A program made the position numbers and the translations under genes. From Alphaproteobacteria bacterium (GTDB taxonomy: Bacteria; Pseudomonadota; Alphaproteobacteria; WRAU01; Hepatincolaceae): a DNA stretch of 32,839 bases. Location of the stretch: the NCBI GenBank assembly GCA_009780035.1, contig WRAU01000011.1:1-32839 (forward strand). The letters run 5' to 3'. Position 1 is the first letter of the stretch. Each line of letters opens with the position of its first letter. Positions 8,853 through 16,668 of the stretch are shown here, piece after piece. The notes under the pieces are model-generated. The model made no database searches and had not been told where the DNA came from. It worked only from the letters and a program-made list of their open reading frames with translations.

Positions 8853-10070
8853 ATGAGGATAGTTTTTGGAATCTTTAGCATTATAGTTATACTGGGAATC
8901 GCCTATTTAATGTCTAATAACAGAAAAGCTATTAATGTTCGCACCGTTGCTGGTGCTTTTTTTATTCAAGCATTCTTTGCATTCTTTGTTCTTTATGTGC
9001 CATTCGGCAAAACAATGCTTTACTACATTTCTAATGGGGTTTCTGCAGCTATAAGTGCAGGGAAAGACGGCGTGGCATTTGTGTTTGGTCCTCTGGCTGA
9101 CTTCAGCGTAGGCTTTATTTTTGCCATAAATGTTCTAGCGATTATTATTTTCTTTTCGGCACTTATTTCGGTTCTTTACTATATTAAAGTTATGCCGCTA
9201 ATTATTAATACTTTAGGGCTTGGCATTCATAAACTGCTAGGCACATCAAGAACCGAATCGCTAACAGCTACAGCAAACATATTCGTAGGGCAAACCGAAG
9301 CTCCGCTTGTGGTTCGTCCATTTTTAAATACTATGACCCGTTCTGAATTGTTTGCAGTTATGACCTGCGGCTTAGCCTCAGTTGCCGGCAGCGTGCTGGC
9401 AGGTTATGCGCTTTTAGGAATTGATATGAATTACCTTATCGCCGCCAGCTTTATGGCAGCTCCAGGCGGTTTATTGATGGCTAAAATGATTTATCCGCAA
9501 ACCGAACCGACAAAAGATACTATGGAAGATATTGAAAGCACCGAAGAAAAACCCACCAATGTGGTAGAGGCAGCAGCAAACGGTGCAAGTGCTGGATTAA
9601 TGCTTGTTGCTAATGTGGGAGCAATGCTGATTGCTTTTATTGGGTTGGTAACTCTTATGGATATGATTCTTGGCAGTATCGGCGGCATTTTTGGTTTTGA
9701 GGGCTTGTCTTTTTCCTTTCTACTAGGGTATGCTTTCTCGCCGTTTGCTTTTATTCTTGGAATTCCTTGGGAAGAAGCCACTAGAGTTGGAGCATTTTTA
9801 GGACAAAAATTAATTTTCAATGAATTTGTCGCCTACATGAATTTTGCTAAAGACATAGCTTCTTTTACACCGCTTACCCAAGCAATTACAACCTTTGCAC
9901 TGTGTGGTTTTGCAAACATCAGCTCCATAGGAATTTTAATCGGGGGGCTGGGTTCGCTTTCACCAAAACAAAGACCGCATGTAGCACAGCTGGCAGTTAA
10001 AGCTGTAATCGCCGGAACTTTATCTAATTTTATGTCGGCAATTTTAGCTGGAATCTTCTTAGGTTTGTAA
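8853..10070 (+). CDS. nupC: Concentrative nucleoside transporter (NupC/CNT family)
   Basis: Imports nucleosides across the inner membrane with a cation (proton or sodium). The 405-residue protein is a multi-pass membrane protein. It has the CNT core: an N-terminal three-helix region, a gate domain, and the substrate segment GQTEAPLVVRPF (about 148-159). The repeat-like AGTLSNFMSAILAG lies near the C-terminus. The start is supported by GGAGGG a few bases upstream and by the promoter before it. It heads a row of nucleoside-breakdown genes, so host or environmental (deoxy)nucleosides are the expected cargo. Exact base preference cannot be told. Confidence 0.95.
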   Translation: MRIVFGIFSIIVILGIAYLMSNNRKAINVRTVAGAFFIQAFFAFFVLYVPFGKTMLYYISNGVSAAISAGKDGVAFVFGPLADFSVGFIFAINVLAIIIFFSALISVLYYIKVMPLIINTLGLGIHKLLGTSRTESLTATANIFVGQTEAPLVVRPFLNTMTRSELFAVMTCGLASVAGSVLAGYALLGIDMNYLIAASFMAAPGGLLMAKMIYPQTEPTKDTMEDIESTEEKPTNVVEAAANGASAGLMLVANVGAMLIAFIGLVTLMDMILGSIGGIFGFEGLSFSFLLGYAFSPFAFILGIPWEEATRVGAFLGQKLIFNEFVAYMNFAKDIASFTPLTQAITTFALCGFANISSIGILIGGLGSLSPKQRPHVAQLAVKAVIAGTLSNFMSAILAGIFLGL

Positions 10071-10097
10071 TATTAGCAAAAAATGCGGAGTGAATTA

Positions 10098-10820
10098 ATG
10101 AAAACCTTTAACAATACTGAGATTATATCTTTAATAGATTTAACCTCGCTTAATTTAAACGATACAAACCCTATTATTGAAAATCTTTGCATTAAAGCTA
10201 ATCAAGTAAATGTTGCCGCAATCTGCATCTATCCGCAGTTTATTAAGTTTGCACGGAGTGTTTTAAATAAAAACATTCCCATCGCTACTGTAATTAATTT
10301 CCCATTGGGGCTTAATAATTTAGCGGCAGCTTTGCAAGAGCTTGAAGAATCTTTACACAACGGTGCTGATGAAATTGATGTGGTTATGCCTTACAGCGAG
10401 ATAATTCATGGCAATTATTCATCTGTAGAATCTTTTGTGCAGGAGGTAAAAAAGCACTGCCCGAAAACACTTAAGGTAATTATTGAAAGCGGCGTATTAA
10501 AAACTGAAAAACTTATTAGAGAAGCCAGTAAAATTTCTATTAACGCTGGAGCTGATTTTATTAAAACATCAACCGGCAAGGTAGAAATTAATGCTACCAT
10601 TGAGGCAGCAAAATTTATGATAGAAGAAATTAAAAATTCTAAATCTGCCTGCGGGTTTAAAGCTGCTGGGGGTATTAAAACCCTTGCAGAATCTTTAAAA
10701 TATTTAGAAACTGCCTCTAGTATTATGGGTGAAAGTTTTATAACAAATAAAACTTTTAGATTCGGAGCATCTTCACTGCTGGATAATTTATTAGGAGAAA
10801 AATCTAAGTCTAATTATTAA
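10098..10820 (+). CDS. deoC: Deoxyribose-phosphate aldolase
   Basis: Splits 2-deoxyribose-5-phosphate into glyceraldehyde-3-phosphate and acetaldehyde by a Schiff-base mechanism in the cytoplasm. Catalytic residues are visible: Lys156 in FIKTSTG (Schiff base), Asp94 in DEIDVVMPYS and Lys188 in GFKAAGG. The start is set at 10098 because CGGAG (10086-10090) sits 7 bases before it; an ATG at 10083 would overlap that site. The protein is then 240 residues, slightly short of the E. coli enzyme. It lies 27 bases after nupC and is probably in the same mRNA. Confidence 0.95.
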   Translation: MKTFNNTEIISLIDLTSLNLNDTNPIIENLCIKANQVNVAAICIYPQFIKFARSVLNKNIPIATVINFPLGLNNLAAALQELEESLHNGADEIDVVMPYSEIIHGNYSSVESFVQEVKKHCPKTLKVIIESGVLKTEKLIREASKISINAGADFIKTSTGKVEINATIEAAKFMIEEIKNSKSACGFKAAGGIKTLAESLKYLETASSIMGESFITNKTFRFGASSLLDNLLGEKSKSNY

Positions 10821-10832
10821 CAACCTATAGCC

Positions 10833-10852
10833 ATGCTGTGTCGTAGCACGGC
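10833..10852 (+). repeat. Palindromic repeat, copy 1 (deoC-deoA gap)
   Basis: A 20-base sequence identical to 12278-12297. GCTGTG-TCGTAG-CACGGC can fold into a 6-bp stem with a G-U pair. Here it is followed directly by TTTTT (10853-10857), so this copy could act as a weak terminator or attenuator inside the operon, reducing deoA expression relative to deoC. Confidence 0.8.
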
Positions 10853-10873
10853 TTTTTAAAAGGAGTATTAATT

Positions 10874-12196
10874 ATGTTTTTAATAAAAGAACTAATCAGA
10901 AAAAAAAGAGATAAACAAGAGCTATCTAAAGAAGAAATAGATTTTTTTGTGAAAGGGGTATCTGATAATTCTATTCCTAACGAACAAATTTCAGCTATGG
11001 CAATGGCAATTTTCTTTAACGATTTAACAGCAAACGAAAGAAAAAACCTTACCATTTCCATGCGCGATTCTGGTGATGTTATAACTTTTGAAGATTTAGC
11101 AGATAAACCAATAGTAGATAAACACTCTACAGGAGGCGTCGGCGATTTGGTATCTATTCCTTTAGCTCCTATCGTGGCTTCTTTAGGTGCTTATGTACCG
11201 ATGATAACTGGCAAAGGCTTAGGGCATACCGGCGGCACCACCGATAAAATGGATTCAATTCCTAATTATAATACCTATCCTAGCACAGAATTATTTAAAA
11301 AAGTGGTTAAGGAAGTTGGTTGTGCAATTATTGGGCAAACCTCTAATTTAGCTCCTGCGGATAAAAAAATTTATGCAGTGCGCGATACTACTGCCACTGT
11401 AGAATCTATTCCGTTGATTGCCTCCTCAATTTTATCAAAAAAACTAGCTTCGGGAATTCATAATTTAGTAATGGATATTAAAACGGGCAGCGGAGCATTT
11501 ATGGATAGCCATGAAAAAGCACGCGATTTAGCAAAAACTATTGTAGGCATAGCAAACAGTGCCGGTGTGCCTACTTCTGCTTTAATTACCGATATGAATG
11601 AATGCTTATCTTCTAACATAGGAAATTCTTTGGAAATAGCAGAATCCATAGAATATTTAAATGGAGTTAAAAGAGAGCCAAAACTCCATGAAATTATTGT
11701 CTCTTTGGCAGTTGAAATGCTGCTGAATTCTAAAATTGCCGGCAGCGCTGAAGAAGCAAAGTCTAAAATTGAAGAAACGCTAAGCTCTGGAAAAGCTGCC
11801 GAAACTTTTGAAAAAATGGTTTTTGCACTAGGCGGCAATAGCAGTATTTTAACTAATTACAAAAAAGTTTTACCGAAATCAAAATTTCAAAAAGAAATTT
11901 ATTTAGATAAAAACGGTTATATTGCTGATTTAAATAATAGAAGTTTGGGTTTAACCTTAGTGCATTTAGGAGGAGGGCGCAGAACTCCAACCGATAAGCT
12001 GGATTTATCTGTAGGTTTAGAAAATGTTGCTAAAATTGGCTCAGCAGTAGATAAAAACACTCCTTTTGCCATTCTGCATTATAATGAGGAAAAGCAATTT
12101 AGCGAAATTAGTAAAATTCTTAATGAAATTATAGAAATTTCTGATAATAAAGAATCGGTTAAAAAAGTTAAACCTGTTTATGAAAAAATATCCTAA
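10874..12196 (+). CDS. deoA: Thymidine phosphorylase (pyrimidine phosphorylase family)
   Basis: Phosphorolyses thymidine (and deoxyuridine) to the base and deoxyribose-1-phosphate. The 440 residues match the length of E. coli DeoA. Seen motifs: DKHSTGGVGD (82-91, phosphate and substrate site), KGLGHTGGTTDKMDSIP (114-130), Arg170 and Lys189/190 (VRDTTATVESIP...SKKLA) and the glycine-rich GGGRRTPTDKLD near the C-terminus. The family signature begins TGK where SGR is usual, a conservative change. AGGAG just upstream supports the start. The related broad pyrimidine-nucleoside phosphorylase Pdp cannot be fully excluded. Confidence 0.93.
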   Translation: MFLIKELIRKKRDKQELSKEEIDFFVKGVSDNSIPNEQISAMAMAIFFNDLTANERKNLTISMRDSGDVITFEDLADKPIVDKHSTGGVGDLVSIPLAPIVASLGAYVPMITGKGLGHTGGTTDKMDSIPNYNTYPSTELFKKVVKEVGCAIIGQTSNLAPADKKIYAVRDTTATVESIPLIASSILSKKLASGIHNLVMDIKTGSGAFMDSHEKARDLAKTIVGIANSAGVPTSALITDMNECLSSNIGNSLEIAESIEYLNGVKREPKLHEIIVSLAVEMLLNSKIAGSAEEAKSKIEETLSSGKAAETFEKMVFALGGNSSILTNYKKVLPKSKFQKEIYLDKNGYIADLNNRSLGLTLVHLGGGRRTPTDKLDLSVGLENVAKIGSAVDKNTPFAILHYNEEKQFSEISKILNEIIEISDNKESVKKVKPVYEKIS

Positions 12197-12304
12197 TCGT
12201 CATGCCGTGCTACGACACGGCATTCCTAGGGTGATTACACAAAATGCAAACATGTAGTTGCAATATTCTGCAAATGGATGCTGTGTCGTAGCACGGCATG
12301 ACGA
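12197..12304. repeat. Inverted-repeat element (MITE-like) in the deoA-cdd gap
   Basis: Two 27-base arms (12197-12223 and 12278-12304) are inverted copies with one mismatch, enclosing 54 bases with no gene. Each arm is itself a small palindrome, ATGCCGTG-CTACGA-CACGGCAT in the left arm. The element begins right after the deoA stop codon and its right arm ends just before the cdd ribosome site. A related 20-base copy lies at 10833-10852. Size and nesting resemble intergenic palindromic elements of Rickettsiales genomes; identity with a named family is not established. Confidence 0.85.
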
Positions 12305-12318
12305 GATGGAGAAAGAAA

Positions 12319-12711
12319 ATGGATAAATTTTTTGATTTAGTAAAAAAAGCGCAAGCACATGCTTATGCTCCTTATTCTAACTTTCATGTAGGAGCGGTTA
12401 TATTATCAGAGAATGGCAATTATTATAGCGGAGCTAATATTGAAAATGCCGCCTACCCACAGGGGTGGTGCGCCGAATGTTCGGCTATTGCCGCTATGGT
12501 TATGAACGGAGAAAAAAAAATTAAAGAAATTGCAGTAATTGGCATGGAAGATTTACTGTGCACTCCTTGCGGCGGCTGCCGCCAAAAAATCCGTGAATTT
12601 GGCAACAGCGATACTAAAATCCATATTTTCTCGCAAAAAGGATTCCAAAAAACTTTTACCCTAAACGAATTACTCCCAGAATCCTTTGGTCCTGATAATT
12701 TGGGGAAATGA
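12319..12711 (+). CDS. cdd: Cytidine deaminase
   Basis: Hydrolytically deaminates cytidine and deoxycytidine to (deoxy)uridine. The 130 residues fit the small tetrameric class. Zinc ligands are Cys51, Cys84 and Cys87 (CAEC and PCGGC), Glu53 is the proton shuttle, and NFHVGA and NIENAAYP form the substrate pocket. Where well-studied members have CAER, this protein has CAEC, so the arginine that balances the zinc thiolates is missing. The start is at 12319, with GGAG (12308-12311) upstream. An in-frame ATG at 12298 lies inside the repeat arm and would add seven basic residues. It completes the nucleoside cluster. Confidence 0.95.
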   Translation: MDKFFDLVKKAQAHAYAPYSNFHVGAVILSENGNYYSGANIENAAYPQGWCAECSAIAAMVMNGEKKIKEIAVIGMEDLLCTPCGGCRQKIREFGNSDTKIHIFSQKGFQKTFTLNELLPESFGPDNLGK

Positions 12712-12767
12712 GATATAGCAAACAAACAAATTATTGCAATCAAGTGCGCAGATAAAATATATACTGC

Positions 12768-12796
12768 TTGAAAAAATATAGTTTTAATACTATCTA
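12768..12796 (+). promoter_or_regulatory. Possible trxA promoter
   Basis: TTGAAA (12768-12773) and TATCTA (12791-12796) are 17 bases apart in the 118-base gap before trxA. The -10 box is imperfect, so this is only suggestive. Confidence 0.35.
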
Positions 12797-12829
12797 TTAG
12801 TATATAGATAAAAAATGGAGAATATTATA

Positions 12830-13153
12830 ATGCCACTAGATATTAAAGATGCTGATTTTGCCGAAAAAGTAATTGAAAAATCTAAAAGCAAGCCTATATT
12901 AGTAGATTTTTGGGCAGCTTGGTGCGGTCCTTGTAAAATGCTGGCTCCGATTTTAGAAGATGTTGCCCTAGATTTAGGCGAAAAGGCTGCTGTTGTAAAA
13001 CTTAATGTAGATGAAAATCCTCTTACAGCCGGTAATTTTAGCATTCGTTCGATTCCTACAGTAATTATTTTTAAGGGCGGTGTTGAGGTTGAAAGAATTA
13101 TTGGATTATCTGGCAGAGACGATATTAATAATTTAGTTAAAAAATATTTGTAA
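12830..13153 (+). CDS. trxA: Thioredoxin
   Basis: A cytoplasmic dithiol reductant for ribonucleotide reductase and other partners. The 107-residue protein has the thioredoxin fold with the active site WCGPC (31-35), the preceding VDFWA strand and the cis-proline loop SIPT. The start at 12830 is preferred to 12815, because GGAG (12817-12820) lies 9 bases before it and would sit inside the longer version. It lies 118 bases after cdd and probably has its own promoter. There is no signal peptide. Confidence 0.97.
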   Translation: MPLDIKDADFAEKVIEKSKSKPILVDFWAAWCGPCKMLAPILEDVALDLGEKAAVVKLNVDENPLTAGNFSIRSIPTVIIFKGGVEVERIIGLSGRDDINNLVKKYL

Positions 13154-13168
13154 AATTATAAGCATAGG

Positions 13169-13202
13169 TATAATTCCTTATTCTTTTAGACAGGGAATTA
13201 TA
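13169..13202. terminator. Shared hairpin between trxA and the convergent rluC
   Basis: TATAATTCC (13169-13177) and GGAATTATA (13194-13202) are perfect inverted copies around a 16-base loop, located where the two convergent genes end and overlapping the rluC stop region. No clean T run follows on either strand, so the role is uncertain. Confidence 0.35.
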
Positions 13203-14178
13203 TCTGTAAATTTAATATCTGCAAAGTATCTGTAAAATTATTGTCAAAGTCAGCGGTTATGGAAATTTTCTTGCCGTCAATAGAAATAAACTCTATAGAC
13301 TTTGCATGCAGATACATTTTGCGATAATTTATATTTTTCTCCCGCAAAGGAACTGCACCGTATTTAAAATCTCCCACAATAGGATTTTGCAAATATTCTG
13401 CCATATGCACCCGAATTTGATGAGTTCTTCCGGTTAGCGGCTGCACTTCCATTAAAGCAATATCCCCGCTATAAGCTAAAACCTTATAGTTAGTAATTGC
13501 CTCTTTACCGTTTTCATTAATGCTTATACCCTCGGCATTAATATTTCCTTCCTTTAAAAGAGGAGCGGAAATAGTGCCGCTTAACCCTATATTTTGATAT
13601 TTTTTTAAAATAAAAGGGTGCACTAGGCAGATATAAGTTTTTTTGATTTGTTTATCTTTAAAAAGATTAAACATATATCCTGCCGCAGCTTTATTTCTTG
13701 CTAAAATTAAAACACCGCTGGTATCTTTATCGATTCTATGAACTATCAGCGGATTATTTTCAAGCTCAAATCTTAAAAAAGGCGCTGCCATGCTGATATT
13801 AAAGCCCACATCAGTGCCGCCCTGCACTGCAACCCCTGCAGGCTTATTAAGAATAATTAAATTATCATCTTTATAAATAACACAGTCAACAAGCTGTTGA
13901 ATTTCTTTTTGATATTTTGCAGGATTAACTACTTTTTTGCTTTTTTTATTATCTTTAATTTGTGAAATAAAATAAACCGGAATGCGGATACTTTCTCCCG
14001 CATGCAAAATATAATTATGCACCACACCCTTGCCATCAACCTTAATCTGCTTGGTTCTTATTAGTTTTTGCACCATAGAGTTATTAAGGTTATGAAACCG
14101 CGACAACAACCATTTATCTAATCTTTGATTAGAATCATGCAATCCAATTATAATATTCTCAACCTTATCTGAAGGCAT
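13198..14178 (-). CDS. rluC: 23S rRNA pseudouridine synthase, RluC type
   Basis: Isomerises specific uridines of 23S rRNA to pseudouridine. An S4 RNA-binding domain (about 18-70) precedes the RluA/C/D catalytic domain, with catalytic Asp150 in HRIDKDTSG, the NKPAGVAVQGG segment (111-121) and GRTHQIRVHM near residue 255. The VQGGTD segment is closer to RluC (VHGGSG) than to RluD, but the choice between them is not certain. The 326-residue length is normal. Its start lies 14 bases inside the preceding beta-barrel gene and no clear ribosome site is seen, suggesting coupled translation. Confidence 0.87.
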   Translation of the reverse strand: MPSDKVENIIIGLHDSNQRLDKWLLSRFHNLNNSMVQKLIRTKQIKVDGKGVVHNYILHAGESIRIPVYFISQIKDNKKSKKVVNPAKYQKEIQQLVDCVIYKDDNLIILNKPAGVAVQGGTDVGFNISMAAPFLRFELENNPLIVHRIDKDTSGVLILARNKAAAGYMFNLFKDKQIKKTYICLVHPFILKKYQNIGLSGTISAPLLKEGNINAEGISINENGKEAITNYKVLAYSGDIALMEVQPLTGRTHQIRVHMAEYLQNPIVGDFKYGAVPLREKNINYRKMYLHAKSIEFISIDGKKISITADFDNNFTDTLQILNLQI

Positions 14179-14842
14179 AGCTAAGTTTTACAGACATGGT
14201 ATTAACATAAGTATAATTAAGGAATCTGCCGGCAGTGCTGGCAAGAGTTGCATTAGTATTTATATCCTTATAAGAACTAGTATTATAATTAACATTTCTT
14301 ATACGAACACTTTCAAAGCTGGCTGAAATCATGTAGTTTTTATAAATAGATACCCCCAAAGTGCCGCCATACATGCTATTGCCCCAAACCTCAAGTTTAT
14401 CATTAGAGGTATATTTTTCGCCATTAACCACGCTTGTTTCTGAGCCATTGTAATATCGCTTATCAGCTATGGAAATACCGCCTTTCCCCATAATAAACAT
14501 GGAGAAATCTTTATTAAAAAAGTATTCATATTTAGCGCTTAAATAGGTAGGAAACAATGCAACATTAACATTTTTTTCATCTACACGACTTTCCATACCA
14601 AAATGTTCAGCTAATACTGTAGATTTTCCTAAATTAGTTTGAAATGCAGCAATCCCAATTCCCAAAGAAAAACCATCAAACCACAAAGGAGCAAAAGCAT
14701 CTATTTGCAAAGTAGGGCTAGAAGAATTTACTCCCTCGTGTTTAGACTGCAAATAGCCGCCGCCTAATATTAGCTCATAAGCAAAAACTTTTCCCATCGG
14801 CAGGCTTAGTAAAAGTATTATAAATAAGATTCTTTTCAGCAT
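14165..14842 (-). CDS. Outer-membrane beta-barrel protein of unknown role
   Basis: An exported protein of 225 residues. A signal peptide is clear (MLKRILFIILLLSLPMGKVFA, cut before YELILGGGY). The rest alternates polar and hydrophobic residues in short strands separated by loops rich in Asn, Ser and Gly. It ends VKLSYAFR, close to an outer-membrane C-terminal signature but with Arg after the usual final Phe. It resembles the broad Opa/surface-antigen-type eight-strand barrels of alphaproteobacteria. A strong AGGAGGAT ribosome site lies at about 14852-14859. It sits between htrA and rluC, so its folding may depend on the HtrA protease. No specific function can be claimed. Confidence 0.75.
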   Translation of the reverse strand: MLKRILFIILLLSLPMGKVFAYELILGGGYLQSKHEGVNSSSPTLQIDAFAPLWFDGFSLGIGIAAFQTNLGKSTVLAEHFGMESRVDEKNVNVALFPTYLSAKYEYFFNKDFSMFIMGKGGISIADKRYYNGSETSVVNGEKYTSNDKLEVWGNSMYGGTLGVSIYKNYMISASFESVRIRNVNYNTSSYKDINTNATLASTAGRFLNYTYVNTMSVKLSYAFR

Positions 14843-14865
14843 TAATTAATTATCCTCCTAAATAA

Positions 14866-14890
14866 GAAGCCGAGATGGTTATCTCGCTTC
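14866..14890. terminator. Hairpin between htrA and the beta-barrel gene
   Basis: GAAGCCGAGAT (14866-14876) pairs with ATCTCGCTTC (14881-14890), leaving one unpaired C and a GGTT loop. On the minus strand it lies 24 bases before the beta-barrel start and beside the ribosome site. It could end part of the htrA mRNA or tune translation of the downstream gene. Confidence 0.45.
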
Positions 14891-14987
14891 CATTTCTTTT
14901 TATGATAGTAGTATAATCTACAACCCCTTTTATTTCACCTAATATTTTTAAAAGGCTGTCTGTTTAGCAATTTTCTTACACTTGATA

Positions 14988-15989
14988 CTAATTAGACCTA
15001 ATTATCTTTTCTGGACTAATTTTCAAATTAATTTTTCTGCCGCTGCGTAAAACCGTCATATCTATCGGTTCTGCACTATCAATGCTTGCAACCTGAAAAG
15101 CTAAAGCAGAGGTAGAATCCACTGGTTTTCCAGCTAAAGACAGCACCACATCTAAGGCTTTAACCCCAGCTTTTTCACCGGCTCCGCCCCGCACAACATC
15201 GGTAATAATTACTCCAGTCGGGCTAGAAAGACCAAGTTTATTAATCATTTCAAAAGATACATTTACAACATTAAAGCCAAGCCCATATTCTTTAATATTT
15301 TCACCATTAACTGAACGATTAATAAAAAGTTTTACTACCTCTATAGGAATCGCAAAACCAATGCCTATAGATTCATCACCATAAATTCCAACAGTAATTC
15401 CAATAAGCTCACCGTTTGTATTTAATAATGCTCCTCCAGAATTTCCGGGATTCAATGAAGCATCTGTTCTAATTAAATTTCCCATGCCTGAAAAAGTATT
15501 ATTCTTAGAAGAAAGCGCTGAGATTATTCCTGAGGTTACCGACAAGCCCAAACCATAAGGATTCCCTATGGCATAAACCCTGTCTCCTATATCTAAATAT
15601 GAAGAGCTGGTTGCAAATTTAATTGGCTGAAACTTAGTTTTAGCTCCTTGAATTTCTAAAATAGCTAAATCTAGGTCTTTATCTCTAATTAAAGTTTTAG
15701 CACGAAAAATTCGTCCATCGTTTAAAATTACCTTAACAAGTGATTTATCATCAATAACATGATTATTGGTAATAACTAAGCCGCCTACATCAATAATAAC
15801 CCCAGAAGCCTTATCTCCTTTAGTATTGCTTGATTTGAGAAACTCTTCAACATTAGATTCCCTAGATGTTGCCACAACACTAACCACAGAATTAATAGCC
15901 TTAGACAAAATTCCATGAGAGACTTCTTCAGCATAAATATTATTTAAAGTAATAGCTGTAAATAATAAAATAAAAATTGTTTTTTTCAT
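14988..15989 (-). CDS. HtrA/Deg-family periplasmic serine protease
   Basis: Degrades or senses misfolded envelope proteins. A signal peptide (residues 1-20, cut after NIYA) precedes a trypsin-like domain with the triad His77 (TNNHVID), Asp107 (DLDLAIL) and Ser184 (NPGNSGG). One PDZ domain follows (about 235-325, with AGVKALDVVLSLAGKPV). At 333 residues with a single PDZ it has the build of DegS rather than DegP/DegQ. DegS keeps an uncleaved anchor, whereas this N-terminus looks cleavable. Eight bases separate it from the upstream small membrane protein, so the two are cotranscribed. Confidence 0.92.
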   Translation of the reverse strand: MKKTIFILLFTAITLNNIYAEEVSHGILSKAINSVVSVVATSRESNVEEFLKSSNTKGDKASGVIIDVGGLVITNNHVIDDKSLVKVILNDGRIFRAKTLIRDKDLDLAILEIQGAKTKFQPIKFATSSSYLDIGDRVYAIGNPYGLGLSVTSGIISALSSKNNTFSGMGNLIRTDASLNPGNSGGALLNTNGELIGITVGIYGDESIGIGFAIPIEVVKLFINRSVNGENIKEYGLGFNVVNVSFEMINKLGLSSPTGVIITDVVRGGAGEKAGVKALDVVLSLAGKPVDSTSALAFQVASIDSAEPIDMTVLRSGRKINLKISPEKIIRSN

Positions 15990-15997
15990 GGTTAAAC

Positions 15998-16396
15998 CTA
16001 ATTAAGAACTTGAAACAAAATATAAATAAGAGTTAAATGAATGCTTGTAAAAAGCATAAATATTATTAGGAAATTTTTAATGCCGTTTTTTATAAAAACA
16101 TAGCTATTCAATAAATAAGTTAACGGCAAGTTATAAAGACAAAGAATCAATATGCTAAAAAACGCCATATAATAGCCGCTGCTGGTTAAAACTGCTTCAG
16201 GATAAAAATACAGAATAAGCCCCAGCGGTAAGTAGTAAAAGAAAACTGTATAATTTAACTTATAATAATCATATTTTAAATTATAATTAAAAAGTTTTAA
16301 AACTATGTATATTACAGGACACAAAAAGATCGTTATAAACATCGCAAAACTAAAGAATATATAAGCTATATCTAAAAAAAATTCACTGTTTAACAT
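15998..16396 (-). CDS. Small four-helix membrane protein, unknown
   Basis: I do not recognise this protein. The 132 residues are very hydrophobic, with about four transmembrane segments (near 6-30, 42-60, 68-90 and 105-128) separated by short Asn/Tyr/Lys-rich turns. The start is set at 16396, where AGGAAG precedes the ATG; an in-frame TTG at 16411 is less likely because it would contain that site. It is the first gene of a unit with htrA, 8 bases away, so a role in the envelope is a reasonable guess and nothing more. Confidence 0.65.
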   Translation of the reverse strand: MLNSEFFLDIAYIFFSFAMFITIFLCPVIYIVLKLFNYNLKYDYYKLNYTVFFYYLPLGLILYFYPEAVLTSSGYYMAFFSILILCLYNLPLTYLLNSYVFIKNGIKNFLIIFMLFTSIHLTLIYILFQVLN

Positions 16397-16466
16397 AAAA
16401 CTTCCTAGCAATTAACCTTTTTAGCTTTTAATATGCAAGCTAAAATTTCAATATTTATAACTTTTG

Positions 16467-16472
16467 ATTATA
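16467..16472 (-). promoter_or_regulatory. -10 box upstream of the htrA unit
   Basis: A perfect TATAAT on the minus strand, about 70 bases before the small membrane protein. The -35 region (around 16488-16495) is weak, GACTTT at 16-base spacing. Confidence 0.4.
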
Positions 16473-16668
16473 GCATAGTATTAATTAAAAAGTCTTAAAA
16501 AATTTACGCTTGTTTACAAACGGCGAATATGCGGCAAATACTCAACTGTAGATTACATTTACCTTGTTTTTTAAATTAAGACATATAAATAAATAAAAAT
16601 TTTATTAAATTTAAAAATTATGTTAGAATAACATTAGTTTAAATATAAAAAAATGGAGTGTTTATATT

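Noticed and set aside
9491-9820. A 109-codon frame antisense to nupC
   Set aside because: It lies wholly within a well-conserved transporter gene and reads as a composition artefact.
10083-10097. ATG at 10083 as the deoC start
   Set aside because: The CGGAG ribosome site at 10086-10090 serves the ATG at 10098.
11458-11838. A 126-codon frame antisense to deoA
   Set aside because: Fully inside the conserved phosphorylase gene; no start signals and no recognisable protein.
12197-12304. CRISPR array or tRNA-like structure for the repeated palindromes
   Set aside because: Only two inverted arms plus one solo copy; no regular direct repeats with spacers and no cas genes, and the fold is not a cloverleaf.
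12298-12318. ATG at 12298 as the cdd start
   Set aside because: It falls inside the repeat arm and before the GGAG site; family N-termini begin at the later ATG at 12319.
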